Assembly (NCBI GenBank): GCA_964389525.1
Contig: CAYMEX010000015.1
Location: 13,289 to 77,288, forward strand
Reading direction: 5' to 3'
Length of the DNA stretch: 64,000 nucleotides
Origin: JAFLTL01 sp964389525
GTDB taxonomy: Bacteria; Bacteroidota; Bacteroidia; Bacteroidales; Muribaculaceae
Shown: piece after piece, positions 53,046-62,070 of the stretch
How the letters are laid out: the number at the start of each line of letters is the position of its first letter
Position numbering within the stretch: position 1 is the first letter of the stretch
Position numbers and translations under genes: made by a program
The notes under the pieces: generated by a model
The model's database searches: none
What the model was told of the DNA's origin: nothing
What the model saw: the letters and a program-made list of their open reading frames with translations, nothing else

Positions 53046-54224
53046 TTATTTTGCCGGATAGGAGTATGTGCGGTTCACTTTGCCGTCGCGTCCCTTGATC
53101 TTCACTTCGATGCTTTTCTGATCGGCCGTGATATCCATGATCTCGACATTGGAGTTGACGATTACCGGGAAGTTGACCCCTTCCTCGCCGGGCGAGTAGT
53201 AGAGTGCCTGGTGCATGTGTCCGCAGAGCATCACGTCGACGCCGGCTTTGTTGAGGATAGGCAGGAACTTGCGGCGGATCTCTCCGAGGCCGTGCCACTC
53301 GCGTTTGCCCACCGGCGGGATGTGCAGGAGTATCACGCGGTATGTGGCGTTTTTGTATTCGGGCGATGCGACAACGTCGCGGAGCCACTCGGCCTCCATG
53401 GTGCGGTAGTTGTCGAAATCGGCGAGATCGCAGTACTCGATGTCGGAATCGGGTTTGTCTTCGCCGCCGTCAAGCACGACGAAGAACACTGGGCCGCGGC
53501 TGAACGTGTAGTATGGTTGCCCGGTGGAGTTGGGGAACTGTTCGATAAAGTTGTTCTGGAGGCGTCCGCGTGTCTCGTGGTTGCCGCGTACCATGTAGAA
53601 CGGTATGGAGCGTGCATAGAGCTCTGACGTTTTGTTGAGGTAGCCGTCGTAGAGCTGCGACATGCGGTCCATGTTGTTTGTCATGTCGCCGTTTAGCACC
53701 ATGAAATCGATCGTGGCGGAGTCGACCTGATGAAAGAGATCCACATATCTCTCGGTGTCCTCGTGTATGTCGTTGAAGACTGCGAAGTGAATGTCGTCTT
53801 TCTTAGCCCCGGTCGTGCGGAACTCGTAGGGCTCGGCTCTGTAGACTTCCGATGCGACAATGTCGCCGTAGCGCACCTTGCGTTCGCCGTTGTCAAAGAC
53901 TTCGCGCGCATAGATGCGGTAGCGGTATTTTGTGTCGGGTTTCAGTCCGTGCACCGTCACGCGGTGGATGGTGCCTGTGCTTTTGTGTCCGAACTGTGAG
54001 TCAAAGAATTTCGGACGCTCTTTGGCATAGAAATGGCTCTGGTCGTCGGGCGCGATCTCAACCCATGCCACCGACGGCCGGTTGGTGGCCATGACGACCG
54101 TTACGGTCGAGTCGGTGAGGTTCTGCAGATAGGGCTGGCATGTGAGCGCGAATTTTTCGTCGGCTTGGGCAATGAGGCCAACGAGGAGCATAAGTCCGGC
54201 GATGACCGTTTTAAGTGTCGGCAT
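53046..54224 (-). CDS. Secreted metallophosphoesterase (purple-acid-phosphatase-like)
   Basis: A 392-residue exported protein (signal LKTVIAGLMLLVGLIAQADE). Residues about 25-130 form a fibronectin-like N-terminal domain (PSVAWVEIAPD, IHRVTVHGLKPDTKYRYRIYA), and residues 140-375 a calcineurin-like phosphoesterase with metal ligands in FAVFNDIHEDT, VLNGDMTNN, VRGNHETRG, HIPPVGK and CGHMHQALY. In plant-type purple acid phosphatases the first motif is GDxG; here it is NDIHED, so it is a bacterial variant. Start at 54224 gives the signal peptide. Likely periplasmic phosphate-ester hydrolase. Confidence 0.88.
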   Translation of the reverse strand: MPTLKTVIAGLMLLVGLIAQADEKFALTCQPYLQNLTDSTVTVVMATNRPSVAWVEIAPDDQSHFYAKERPKFFDSQFGHKSTGTIHRVTVHGLKPDTKYRYRIYAREVFDNGERKVRYGDIVASEVYRAEPYEFRTTGAKKDDIHFAVFNDIHEDTERYVDLFHQVDSATIDFMVLNGDMTNNMDRMSQLYDGYLNKTSELYARSIPFYMVRGNHETRGRLQNNFIEQFPNSTGQPYYTFSRGPVFFVVLDGGEDKPDSDIEYCDLADFDNYRTMEAEWLRDVVASPEYKNATYRVILLHIPPVGKREWHGLGEIRRKFLPILNKAGVDVMLCGHMHQALYYSPGEEGVNFPVIVNSNVEIMDITADQKSIEVKIKGRDGKVNRTYSYPAK

Positions 54225-54317
54225 GGTATATTGTATAATGCAAGATGAGTTGTCCCTGATGGTTGATACGGTCAACTAAATTACAAAAAAATATGATCGT
54301 ACATCACTGCCGCCTGA

Positions 54318-56240
54318 TTATTTTCCGCAAATTTCGGAAATGTCAAGCGACAGACCGGCCGACAGGGTTATGCCGTCGGTGACCGGCGAATTGTTGTAGT
54401 AATACTTCGGGATGTAGTTGAACAGGTTGTCGGCCGTCAGTATCACGCTTACGCCTTTCCACACTTTCTGGATGATGTTGAGCTTGCATATCATGTAGGA
54501 GGGGTAGGTGACTCTCTGGGTCGAGGTGTAGTCGGTGACCGAGGTGTACTCGTCGGCGGTCACGCGTGAGAGGAAGCGGGCGTTGAGCGCGATGTTCAGT
54601 CCGTAGCCCGACCAGTCTTTTGAGTAGTCGATGCGTGCGGTGGCGGTGTGCGGGCGCGTCGATGATGTGACGGGCAGCCCTTTGCGTATATGCTCGCGGG
54701 TGTGGACATACGACATGCGTGCGCCGAGGCCGGTGCGCGACCTCCACGACACGTTGGCGTCGATGCCGCAGATGTTCATGCGCGGTATGTTGGTGTAGAC
54801 CATGCCGCGAAGATTCTGGCTCCAGGCCGTGGAGATGCGGTTGTCGACAATGCTGAAAAATCCTCCGATGTTGAAGTTCAACAGATTGTGAGTGTACTCG
54901 CCGGATATCTGGAAGTTGTTGCTTGTCTCGGCTTTAAGGTCGGGATTGCCGTAGATCATGAAGATCGACGCCATGTCGAAATCCATGTACATCTCTTTTA
55001 GCGACGGAGCGCGGAAGCCTCCCGAATATGATCCGCGCAGATTCCATCTGTCGAGCTTGTACATGAAGCTGAGTTTCGACGAGGCGTGTTTCAGGCGCGA
55101 CATCGAGAAATAGTCGTAGCGTGCTCCGGCGATAATGTTGAGTCCGGGTATGAAATTCATGTCGAGCTGGGCGAAACCGTCGGCCGAGACCTGTTTCTTG
55201 TGGCCGTTCTGGCTGAACTGGTAGCTGAGCAGATAGTCGCGCATGACGTCGCCGCCTGCCGTGAGGATGAATCCTCCGGGAAATGTATGGCTGAAGACGG
55301 CACGTCCGCTGTGTTGCACGTTGCTGTATTTTCTTATATCCTTGTTGCTCGACAGTATATAATCGCTTTTGTCGTACTGGTCAAAGCTATATGACAGCTC
55401 GACATCGCTTTGCCGCGATATGGTGTATGATCCTCTGAGGCCGCCGCTGAAATCGCGGTAGCGGTCGTGAGAGGCATCAGATGAATTACGCTCGCGGAAG
55501 AAGTATCCGGCGCGTCCCGTGAGACGGAGACGGTCGGTGGCGTCGACAGTCAGACGCTCCTTGAAATTCCATGTATATCCGCCGTAAAAACGATTGTATT
55601 CGCCGGGATTCTTAAAGCCGTATGAATTGATGGAGGTGTGTTGCGCGGTTGTGGTGCTGCTGACTATGCCTGTCTTGAACCCAAGGTCGGCCGTATAACG
55701 CTGCTCGTTGTGGTCGCCGTATTTTGTGCTGACGCGTACTTCCCACGGACGGGTGAGGCGGCGGCTTATAAGGTTTATGACGCCGCCGACGGCATTCGAT
55801 CCGTAGAGCGACGACGATGCTCCTTTTACGATCTCGATGCGTCCGACGTCGGCAAGATTAAGACGTGAGTAATCGACATTGTCGAGTGTCTCTCCGGCCA
55901 GACGCTCTCCGTCGACAAGAAACAGTATTGAGTTGCCGCTGAATCCCTGCATGTTGAGTGAAACCTGCTGGTTCATCGAGTAGGTGAACTCTATGCCGGG
56001 CAACTCGGCCTGCATGAGATCGCTGATGTTTGTAGCGTCGGTTTTTCTTATATCGCTTTCCGATATCACCCGGGTGAGTATCGGTGAGTTTTTCAGCAGT
56101 TTGGGGGTGCGTGTGCCTGTGACTACAACCTGGTCGATATTGATGCTGAACGCCGGCAGAGAGTCGGCATCGACATCTTGTGCCACGGCATATTGAAAGC
56201 ATATCGATGCCATAAACGCTATTGGCAAGGATCTTGTCAT
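54318..56240 (-). CDS. TonB-dependent receptor of the HmuR/heme-receptor type
   Basis: A 640-residue outer-membrane receptor: signal peptide (to about residue 20), TonB box DQVVVTGTRTPK, plug (LVDGERLAGETLDNVD, IEIVKGASSSLYGSNAVGGVINL) and a barrel with FRAPSLKEMYM and NPDLKAETS, corresponding to the FRAP/NPDL pair of heme receptors. The His usually found between these motifs is replaced here by a Met-rich loop (YMDFDMASIFMIYGN). Its ATG overlaps the HmuY-like gene stop by four bases, the standard HmuY-HmuR arrangement. Heme or another tetrapyrrole/metal ligand is the most likely cargo. Confidence 0.88.
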   Translation of the reverse strand: MTRSLPIAFMASICFQYAVAQDVDADSLPAFSINIDQVVVTGTRTPKLLKNSPILTRVISESDIRKTDATNISDLMQAELPGIEFTYSMNQQVSLNMQGFSGNSILFLVDGERLAGETLDNVDYSRLNLADVGRIEIVKGASSSLYGSNAVGGVINLISRRLTRPWEVRVSTKYGDHNEQRYTADLGFKTGIVSSTTTAQHTSINSYGFKNPGEYNRFYGGYTWNFKERLTVDATDRLRLTGRAGYFFRERNSSDASHDRYRDFSGGLRGSYTISRQSDVELSYSFDQYDKSDYILSSNKDIRKYSNVQHSGRAVFSHTFPGGFILTAGGDVMRDYLLSYQFSQNGHKKQVSADGFAQLDMNFIPGLNIIAGARYDYFSMSRLKHASSKLSFMYKLDRWNLRGSYSGGFRAPSLKEMYMDFDMASIFMIYGNPDLKAETSNNFQISGEYTHNLLNFNIGGFFSIVDNRISTAWSQNLRGMVYTNIPRMNICGIDANVSWRSRTGLGARMSYVHTREHIRKGLPVTSSTRPHTATARIDYSKDWSGYGLNIALNARFLSRVTADEYTSVTDYTSTQRVTYPSYMICKLNIIQKVWKGVSVILTADNLFNYIPKYYYNNSPVTDGITLSAGLSLDISEICGK

Positions 56241-56887
56241 AGGTCGGCCGGATATAGATATTCGATTGTGAGATATCCTTTGGCTCCCTGCGGGCTGACG
56301 TAATTGGCAAGCCGGAGAAGCGCGTCGGTGCCGTCGGCGAGCCTGAGCGCGATCACATTTGCCGAATGCACATAGATCGGTGGCATGATCTTGATATCCA
56401 CCGACATCCACGACGAAAGCACGAGATTGCACCACGACTCCTGATAGACGATGTTGCCGTTGAACATGTCTGAAAGATCAATGGCGATCTTGTCGTCGGT
56501 CCATGTGTCGGGATGATATTCGCCGATCTTGTAGCCTGAGCCGTTTATGACGGGTGCGAACGAGGCCGCATCGGTCAGTGCGGCCGATCCGCCGTTGGTT
56601 CTGACGTCGTAGTGATGTATGGCAATGTCCCACTGATGCGGCGCAGGGTCTTCGAGACCGAGAGTCACTACGGTGCGCTCGCTGAAGTCTATGTAGATCC
56701 AGTGCACAAAATCGCGGCTGTCAAAAAAGATTTTGCCCGGCTCAGTTGCCGTGCATGGTTTTGTGAACCCGTATTCGGTTTGTGTGGGGTCGTAATCGTC
56801 GATATCGTCATATATGCCACCAAAAATGCCGTTGCATCCCCACAAGGGAAGCAACAGCACTATGATTGCAAAATATTTCAGCGGCAT
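56237..56887 (-). CDS. HmuY-family heme-binding lipoprotein
   Basis: A 216-residue lipoprotein (signal LLLPLWGCNGIF, lipobox Cys near residue 18). The HmuY pattern is clear: IFFDSRDFVHWIYIDFSE, then HQWDIAIHHYDVRTNGGSAA and the late GAKGYLTIEYLYP. In HmuY of Porphyromonas gingivalis two His ligands bind heme; Bacteroidota homologues vary their ligands, often His/Met. Candidates here include the His of HHYD and Met residues around SSWMSVDIKIMPP. It should hand its ligand to the TonB receptor encoded next. Confidence 0.88.
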   Translation of the reverse strand: MPLKYFAIIVLLLPLWGCNGIFGGIYDDIDDYDPTQTEYGFTKPCTATEPGKIFFDSRDFVHWIYIDFSERTVVTLGLEDPAPHQWDIAIHHYDVRTNGGSAALTDAASFAPVINGSGYKIGEYHPDTWTDDKIAIDLSDMFNGNIVYQESWCNLVLSSWMSVDIKIMPPIYVHSANVIALRLADGTDALLRLANYVSPQGAKGYLTIEYLYPADL

Positions 56888-56902
56888 CAGGGATGTGGTG
56901 GA

Positions 56903-57364
56903 TCAGTTGAGAGTAATGGTGAGTCCACCCATTACGTCGGGGATGTTGAATATAAACTCCACATCTTTCTTGTCCTTGCTGATTTCACCCGATACTGTGA
57001 ATTTGTAGTCGGCAGGTTTGTTGCCCATGCCCATATTGATCGTGCCGGAGCCGTTTATTAACGCAGCCCCGCTGTTTTTGTCAACTGTCACAGTCGCATT
57101 GTCGGTCTTGAATGTGCCGAAAGGCATTCCGTTGTAGTCGATGCTGTATTCGACCTTGGCTCTTGAGTCGGTGACCGCTTCAATCTTTACTTTCTGCTCG
57201 TTGCTGAGATCCATATTGATGATCAGACTTTTGCCTGATCCGGTGCATGAGTAGGTGCCTGCTGCAATCTCTGCTGCGGGGATCTCGGGGGCATCGTCGT
57301 TGCTACAGGAGGCAAAGCATATAATCAGTAATGAAGCGATAAATGATCGGATGACGTAATTCAT
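56903..57364 (-). CDS. Calycin-like lipoprotein of the heme-uptake operon
   Basis: A 153-residue lipoprotein (MNYVIRSFIASLLIICFASCSND, lipobox Cys at about 20). The rest is predicted all-beta, ending in GEISKDKKDVEFIFNIPDVMGGLTITLN, a pattern of the calycin-like lipocalin-type domain that Bacteroidota place beside HmuY. Two further ATGs upstream are rejected because they precede no signal. Fifteen bases before the HmuY-like gene, so it leads the operon. Role (ligand binding or chaperoning) is unknown. Confidence 0.7.
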   Translation of the reverse strand: MNYVIRSFIASLLIICFASCSNDDAPEIPAAEIAAGTYSCTGSGKSLIINMDLSNEQKVKIEAVTDSRAKVEYSIDYNGMPFGTFKTDNATVTVDKNSGAALINGSGTINMGMGNKPADYKFTVSGEISKDKKDVEFIFNIPDVMGGLTITLN

Positions 57365-57448
57365 ACCTGTTTTAAATTTGTTATTGGAAAATGATCGGTC
57401 GGACATGAGCAGGATAAGATTGCTCTGTATCCTTAAAAAAACCGAAGC

Positions 57449-57456
57449 CAAAGTTA
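57449..57456 (-). promoter_or_regulatory. Bacteroidales -7 element upstream of the heme-uptake operon
   Basis: Minus strand TAACTTTG matches TAnnTTTG, 85 bases before the calycin-like lipoprotein start. I see no clear -33 box. Confidence 0.45.
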
Positions 57457-57511
57457 CGTCTTTTTTCTCACTTCTGCCCACATAGTACGGAAATAATTGT
57501 TTCAATTTGAT

Positions 57512-57519
57512 TAAATTTG
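57512..57519 (+). promoter_or_regulatory. Possible -7 element close to the vanX-like start
   Basis: TAAATTTG lies only six bases before the ATG at 57525. If used, transcription would start at or within the start codon, producing a nearly leaderless mRNA; otherwise the true promoter is farther upstream. Confidence 0.3.
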
Positions 57520-57524
57520 CGCAT

Positions 57525-58214
57525 ATGAAACAGGTTGTCGCATTATCACTCCTTGTTATTTCATGTTTTGGTAGTGCTGCCCGCGATGTAGGGTGCCGGT
57601 GTCTCGGCGAGCTCGACAAGAAACTGTCGGAAATGGGTTTTGTGGATGTCGCGTCTCTCGATTCGGCGATTGTGGTGGAGCTCATGTATGCCGGAGACGA
57701 CAATTTTGTAGGACAGCGCATGTATTACGGGCTGACACGGGCATGGCTTCATCCGCAGGCTGCAAAGGCTCTGAAAGCGGCACAGGAGGAGCTCACAAGA
57801 CTTTCGCCAGGCTATGCCCTGAAAATATGTGACGCCTCACGCCCGATGTCGGTACAGAAGCAGATGTACAGCACGGTGCGCGGCACCTCAAAGGTAAGGT
57901 ATGTGAGCAATCCGGCCAACGGTGGAGGGCTTCACAATTATGGTCTTGCCGTCGATGTGACTATTGTCGATGCCGACGGGCGTGAACTCGACATGGGCAC
58001 GGAAGTCGATCATCTCGGCAAGGAGTCGGGTGTGGAGAATGAGCGCGAGATGGTGGCCGCCGGAGTCATTTCGGCCGAAGCCGTCGAAAACAGGCGTCTG
58101 CTCAGACAGGTAATGCGCAAGGGAGGGTTTCATGTCCTGCCGTCGGAGTGGTGGCATTTCAACCTTGTGAGCCGCGCTAAAGCCCGCGCGTCATACCGTC
58201 TTATTGACTTCTGA
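57525..58214 (+). CDS. D-Ala-D-Ala dipeptidase-like protein (VanX/DdpX family)
   Basis: A 229-residue exported protein (signal QVVALSLLVISCFGSAARD, with a Cys in the hydrophobic part but no clear lipobox). Zn-dependent dipeptidase motifs of the VanX/M15D family: SRPMSVQKQMYS with the catalytic Arg, GLHNYGLAVDVTIVDADG with His and Asp zinc ligands, and PSEWWHFNL with catalytic Glu and the third zinc His. No vanA/vanH or vanR/vanS genes lie nearby, so a cell-wall turnover role is more likely than glycopeptide resistance. Start at 57525 chosen over 57507 because it begins the signal peptide. Confidence 0.88.
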   Translation: MKQVVALSLLVISCFGSAARDVGCRCLGELDKKLSEMGFVDVASLDSAIVVELMYAGDDNFVGQRMYYGLTRAWLHPQAAKALKAAQEELTRLSPGYALKICDASRPMSVQKQMYSTVRGTSKVRYVSNPANGGGLHNYGLAVDVTIVDADGRELDMGTEVDHLGKESGVENEREMVAAGVISAEAVENRRLLRQVMRKGGFHVLPSEWWHFNLVSRAKARASYRLIDF

Positions 58215-58230
58215 TGTAGAATTGGAGATT

Positions 58231-61200
58231 ATGATAAAGGAACACTCCTGCCGGCAGTGCGGGATACAGATCGAATACACGGGAGATTTCTCATACATCG
58301 GTGCCCTGTATGGTCACTGCACGGTGTCGCAACTGAAAATAACCAATACGTCGGGGCGCGACTGGCAGCGTATGACGGTGTCTCTTACATCGGCATTCAT
58401 AAAGACACAAATACGTGTCTATGACGGCATATCGTCAGGAGAGTCGGTCGTTGTCATACCCGACAGCCTTGAGGTGGACCTCGACAGACTTTATCATATC
58501 GGCGAGGACTACGCATCGGAGCTGAGAGTCGTGGTGTCGGGCGACGACGACACATATGAGACCGCGTGCTTCCCGATAAAGATACATACGCGCAACTATT
58601 ATTCAGGTGACTCGGGGCATCTCGCCGATCTGGCGGCATTTGTCGATCCCGCTCACACGCTTGTCGGTGATCTGACGGCAAAAATCACTGTTTCGGACGA
58701 AAGTGACCTTGACAGTTTCGGACGCCTGCGCAGGCTTGTCGGTGAGATCTATGACAGGGCGAAGGATCTTGATATATCATATCGCGACGTTTTTTTCAGA
58801 GCCGACAGGGGGCAGGAAATCGCCACGCTGGATGCAATAGACAGCGAAAGGCATGGCAACTCGCTTGATATTGCCCTGCTGCTGTGTTCGTGCCTTGAGC
58901 GTCTGGGTGTGCGTTCGAGCCTGATATACTTTAATTCAAGCGTAATAGTCGGCGCGTGGACCGACGATGTGTCCGCGCCTGATATGCCGGTTGTCGAGTC
59001 GGCCGAGGAAATCTATGGGCTGATCGCTTCCGACCGTCCGCTGCTTGTGCTTGTCGATCCTTCGGGCATTGCTTCGGGTAAAGATTTCGAGGACGCCAAT
59101 TACTCGGCCAACAAGCTGCTTCTCAACGAGGATCCCCGCTATCTCATAGATATTGCGGCAGCGCGGAGCCATGGCGTCAGGACGATGGTGGCGCCTCAAC
59201 GGGAGGTTGAAACACCGGAAGACAAGGAAAAGGGGGAGAACGTGTTTGCGCTCTTGAAGGAGCGCGGCGCTGCGGCTGTGTCAGAAACCGACGGGACGCT
59301 GTTTATGCCTTATCTGCTCGATTCGTCGCAGATCGCGGCTGTGGCAGAGGCCGGCAAAGGGGCTGCGCTTGTGCTTGACGCCCCCGCAGGCGAGCGGAGG
59401 ATGCAGACGGTCGTGAGCATGATCGCCGATGCCGTCTGTCGCGACAGGCGCGTTCTGTGTGTCTGTGCCGACGATGTGTCGCGTGAGCGGATAAAACGAA
59501 GTCTCGACGGTATCATGGCATCGGGCGATGAGGCCTCGGATGCGGCAGATGGCGATTTCGGAAAACTGACCGTCATGTTTGATGCCGTGCACCGGCGTGC
59601 CTCCGACGGGTTGTCGCTGTATGACGTTATCGAAAAATACTATGGCATCGATGGAGAGGTCATGGAGATGTCGCGTGCCAGGGCAAAGAGCCTCGATGCG
59701 TCTGAAGCAGGGGAGATCGCCGGAATACTCCGTTCGTTTGACAGTATCAGCGAGATGTTTGGAAAGCATCCGTCGCGTCTGCCGCTCGCGGGCATATATC
59801 CGAGAGTGAGGACAAGCCGCGGACAGGCGCGCATAGAGGCGTTTCTCGAAGAGTTCCCGCGCTTTGTCAGACGCGCGAAACGCAGGGAACGCAGTCTGCT
59901 GAACCGATGGTTCTTTCATCACGACGCCATGCACTATCTCGACAGGATCGAGCAGTGGAACACGTTTAGACGTCTGGTCGTGATCGATGAGCGTCTGACA
60001 GCCGACATAGACACTATTGCTGAGGCTGTCGCGCGATGGCATAAATCAAAAAGTCTTTTTGCCGACTGGTCGACATTTGCCGACGAGGTCGTGTCGCTCA
60101 ACAGGCTTGGCGCTTTCGACACGTTGGAGTATTATCTCGACGGTCATAGCGGCAAGGAGACCGCAAACGCCTTTTTGAAAGGATATTACCTCGCCCGTGG
60201 GCGCAATGCGCTGAGAAGCGGCGATGTGCTGCGTGATTTCGACGCCGTCCGGTTTGAGAGCGAGATAGATGCGTGTCGGCGTGAGCTTGAGAGCGAGGTG
60301 TCGTCGTGTCGTAAATTATTTGCCGGAAAGTCGGGCGACATGCTGACGCTGACAAACGCGCGTTGCCTTCCGGCCGATATGGGCGCGTATGATGTCGTGT
60401 TTGTCGTGGATGCCGACATGGTTGCGGCCGATGCTCTTGTCTCTATCGTTGAGTCGGCCGGACAGATCGTAATGGCTGGCGACAGCCGTGTAGCCGCTGA
60501 GGGGTCCATGCTGTCGCAGGCGGTTGAGGCCGGGGTGTCGCGGTGCACGCTTCGTTATGCCGACGCTGTTTGCCACGAGAGTCTGTCGGTGTTCGACGTC
60601 CGCACGTTCTACGGAGGGAAGATGATAACATTCCCGTCGGCCGACGACCGCCGTCGTGTGGTTCATTTTATCGATCCGGCCGGTACTTTCGACCGGACGA
60701 CAAAGACAAACATCGTCGAGGCTCAGGCTGTCGTTGAGCGACTGCGCGGACAGGTCATGGATGCCGCCGGTGAGAGCGATGCCGTGTCGGTAGCTGTGGT
60801 TGTGATCGGCGATGCTCAGTGCGAGCTTACGGCACGTCTTTGGAGCGATGCCGTGTCGGCCGACAAGGCACTGAAAGCCGCAATAGAGTCGCGCATGGTA
60901 TCGGTTTCGGTAATGCGGCTCCGCGACGTGCGCTGCGACGACCTTTTCGACGATGTGGTGCTCTCGGTCGGTTATGCTCCCGACAGCTCCGGCCGCGTGC
61001 TTCTTGATATCGACGGCATTTCCGGCCGTCATGGCGACAGGCTTGTGAATATTGCGGCATCGTGCGCGCGCAGAAGCCTCACAGTGCTGAGTTCGCTGCG
61101 CCCCGCACATATTCCCGCTGATGAGGTCATGCCCTATGGTGTGCGGGTATTCAGAAGTTTCCTGGCATATGCAATGGATCCTTCGCGGCTCGACGAAGGC

Positions 61201-61509
61201 ACCGGCACGGTGTCGGCGGTAGTGAGAAGCATATCCGACGCATTGCGTCAGCGCGGACTTGCGACCGATCTCAATGTCGGACGGAGCGGATGGAGAGTTG
61301 ATATAGCCGTGAGAAATCCCGATGACGGTTCACGCTATATGTTCGGCATAATCGTGGACGGACGTAATTATGCCTCGTTGCCGACGGTCGCCGACCGCGA
61401 TATTGTCGTTCCGGGAGTCCTTGCTTCTCTCGGCTGGGATGTGAAGCGCGTGTGGGCCGCCGAGTGGTTCGGCGACAGCGATGCCGTGCTTGCCCGGCTT
61501 TTAGGGTGA
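58231..61509 (+). CDS. Degenerate DUF4011/DUF3320-type SF1 helicase-nuclease homologue
   Basis: A 1092-residue protein (ATG at 58231; a TTG at 58204 is possible). N-terminus: adhesin-like beta module, then a transglutaminase-like block with HGNSLDIALLLCSCLERLGV (about 207-227), as in large DUF4011/DUF3320 helicases. The helicase core follows in order but with broken motifs: Walker A replaced by LDAPAGERRMQT (about 382-393), Walker B DEAS read as VVDADMVAAD, GDPKQLPP read as GDSRVAAEG, and motif VI TRAR read as SCARRS. The C-terminal MTES_1575-like domain (VDIAVRNPDDG, GIIVDGRNY, LGWDVKRVWAAEWF) lacks the Glu of GIECDG. Length is well under the usual 1700-2000. It looks catalytically inert; role unknown. 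Confidence 0.75.
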   Translation: MIKEHSCRQCGIQIEYTGDFSYIGALYGHCTVSQLKITNTSGRDWQRMTVSLTSAFIKTQIRVYDGISSGESVVVIPDSLEVDLDRLYHIGEDYASELRVVVSGDDDTYETACFPIKIHTRNYYSGDSGHLADLAAFVDPAHTLVGDLTAKITVSDESDLDSFGRLRRLVGEIYDRAKDLDISYRDVFFRADRGQEIATLDAIDSERHGNSLDIALLLCSCLERLGVRSSLIYFNSSVIVGAWTDDVSAPDMPVVESAEEIYGLIASDRPLLVLVDPSGIASGKDFEDANYSANKLLLNEDPRYLIDIAAARSHGVRTMVAPQREVETPEDKEKGENVFALLKERGAAAVSETDGTLFMPYLLDSSQIAAVAEAGKGAALVLDAPAGERRMQTVVSMIADAVCRDRRVLCVCADDVSRERIKRSLDGIMASGDEASDAADGDFGKLTVMFDAVHRRASDGLSLYDVIEKYYGIDGEVMEMSRARAKSLDASEAGEIAGILRSFDSISEMFGKHPSRLPLAGIYPRVRTSRGQARIEAFLEEFPRFVRRAKRRERSLLNRWFFHHDAMHYLDRIEQWNTFRRLVVIDERLTADIDTIAEAVARWHKSKSLFADWSTFADEVVSLNRLGAFDTLEYYLDGHSGKETANAFLKGYYLARGRNALRSGDVLRDFDAVRFESEIDACRRELESEVSSCRKLFAGKSGDMLTLTNARCLPADMGAYDVVFVVDADMVAADALVSIVESAGQIVMAGDSRVAAEGSMLSQAVEAGVSRCTLRYADAVCHESLSVFDVRTFYGGKMITFPSADDRRRVVHFIDPAGTFDRTTKTNIVEAQAVVERLRGQVMDAAGESDAVSVAVVVIGDAQCELTARLWSDAVSADKALKAAIESRMVSVSVMRLRDVRCDDLFDDVVLSVGYAPDSSGRVLLDIDGISGRHGDRLVNIAASCARRSLTVLSSLRPAHIPADEVMPYGVRVFRSFLAYAMDPSRLDEGTGTVSAVVRSISDALRQRGLATDLNVGRSGWRVDIAVRNPDDGSRYMFGIIVDGRNYASLPTVADRDIVVPGVLASLGWDVKRVWAAEWFGDSDAVLARLLG

Positions 61510-62070
61510 TTATTCGGTAGGCAGGTCGACCCACGTGCAGGTGTGTCCTGTGGCAGGGATTACTTTCTCGAGCAGGTCGCTCAGAGAGAGTGCGATGGAT
61601 GCTGTGTTCACGCACGGGTGGCATGCGTAGTTGCCGGTTCCGGCCAGATCGCGGTCAACGATAAGCCGCACACGGCAGTCGCGGTCATGTATCAGTCCCA
61701 TGGGCGACACCGCTCCCGGCGATATATGCAGTAACTCCATCATTGCCTCGGCCGATGCAAATGACAGGCGGGCGCATCCGAGCTGCGATGACAGATATTT
61801 GGTCTTGAACGGCTTGTCGGCCGGTATCATCAGCAGATAGAACTGTGTCTGCTGCTTGTTGGTGAGAAACAGGTTCTTGAAGACAGGTGCTCCGATTGCC
61901 TCGCGCACTTTCTCGCATTCCTCCATCGTGAAAGCCGCCTGATGGCACAGTGTGGTGTATGTCACGCCGATTTTGTCGAGAAAATCATATACCTGTATTT
62001 CAGCGTCTGAGCGTGCGTCATCGCCGCCGTCGGTCGGCCGCCCGTTGTATTTTGATATGGGTTGATCCAT
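61510..62070 (-). CDS. proX: Prolyl-tRNA deacylase (YbaK/ProX-type editing protein)
   Basis: A 186-residue YbaK-domain protein hydrolysing mischarged alanyl- or cysteinyl-tRNA(Pro). Markers: LGVTYTT-type start (here DKIGVTYTTLCHQAAFT), KNLFLTNKQQTQFYLLMIPADKPFKTKYLSSQLG with the substrate Lys, and SPGAVSPMGLIHD. The start at 62070 gives MDQPISKYNG; an earlier ATG at 62118 is less likely. Its stop codon abuts, base to base, the stop of the convergent degenerate helicase gene. Confidence 0.9.
   Translation of the reverse strand: MDQPISKYNGRPTDGGDDARSDAEIQVYDFLDKIGVTYTTLCHQAAFTMEECEKVREAIGAPVFKNLFLTNKQQTQFYLLMIPADKPFKTKYLSSQLGCARLSFASAEAMMELLHISPGAVSPMGLIHDRDCRVRLIVDRDLAGTGNYACHPCVNTASIALSLSDLLEKVIPATGHTCTWVDLPTE

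Noticed and set aside
56241..56435. Longer start for the TonB receptor
   Set aside because: The extra 65 residues are hydrophilic, overlap the HmuY-like gene in another frame and would bury the signal peptide that begins at 56240.
57525..58214. Glycopeptide resistance gene vanX
   Set aside because: Only the dipeptidase family is present. No vanH, ligase or two-component genes are near, and Gram-negative Bacteroidales do not depend on this route, so a cell-wall turnover role is preferred.
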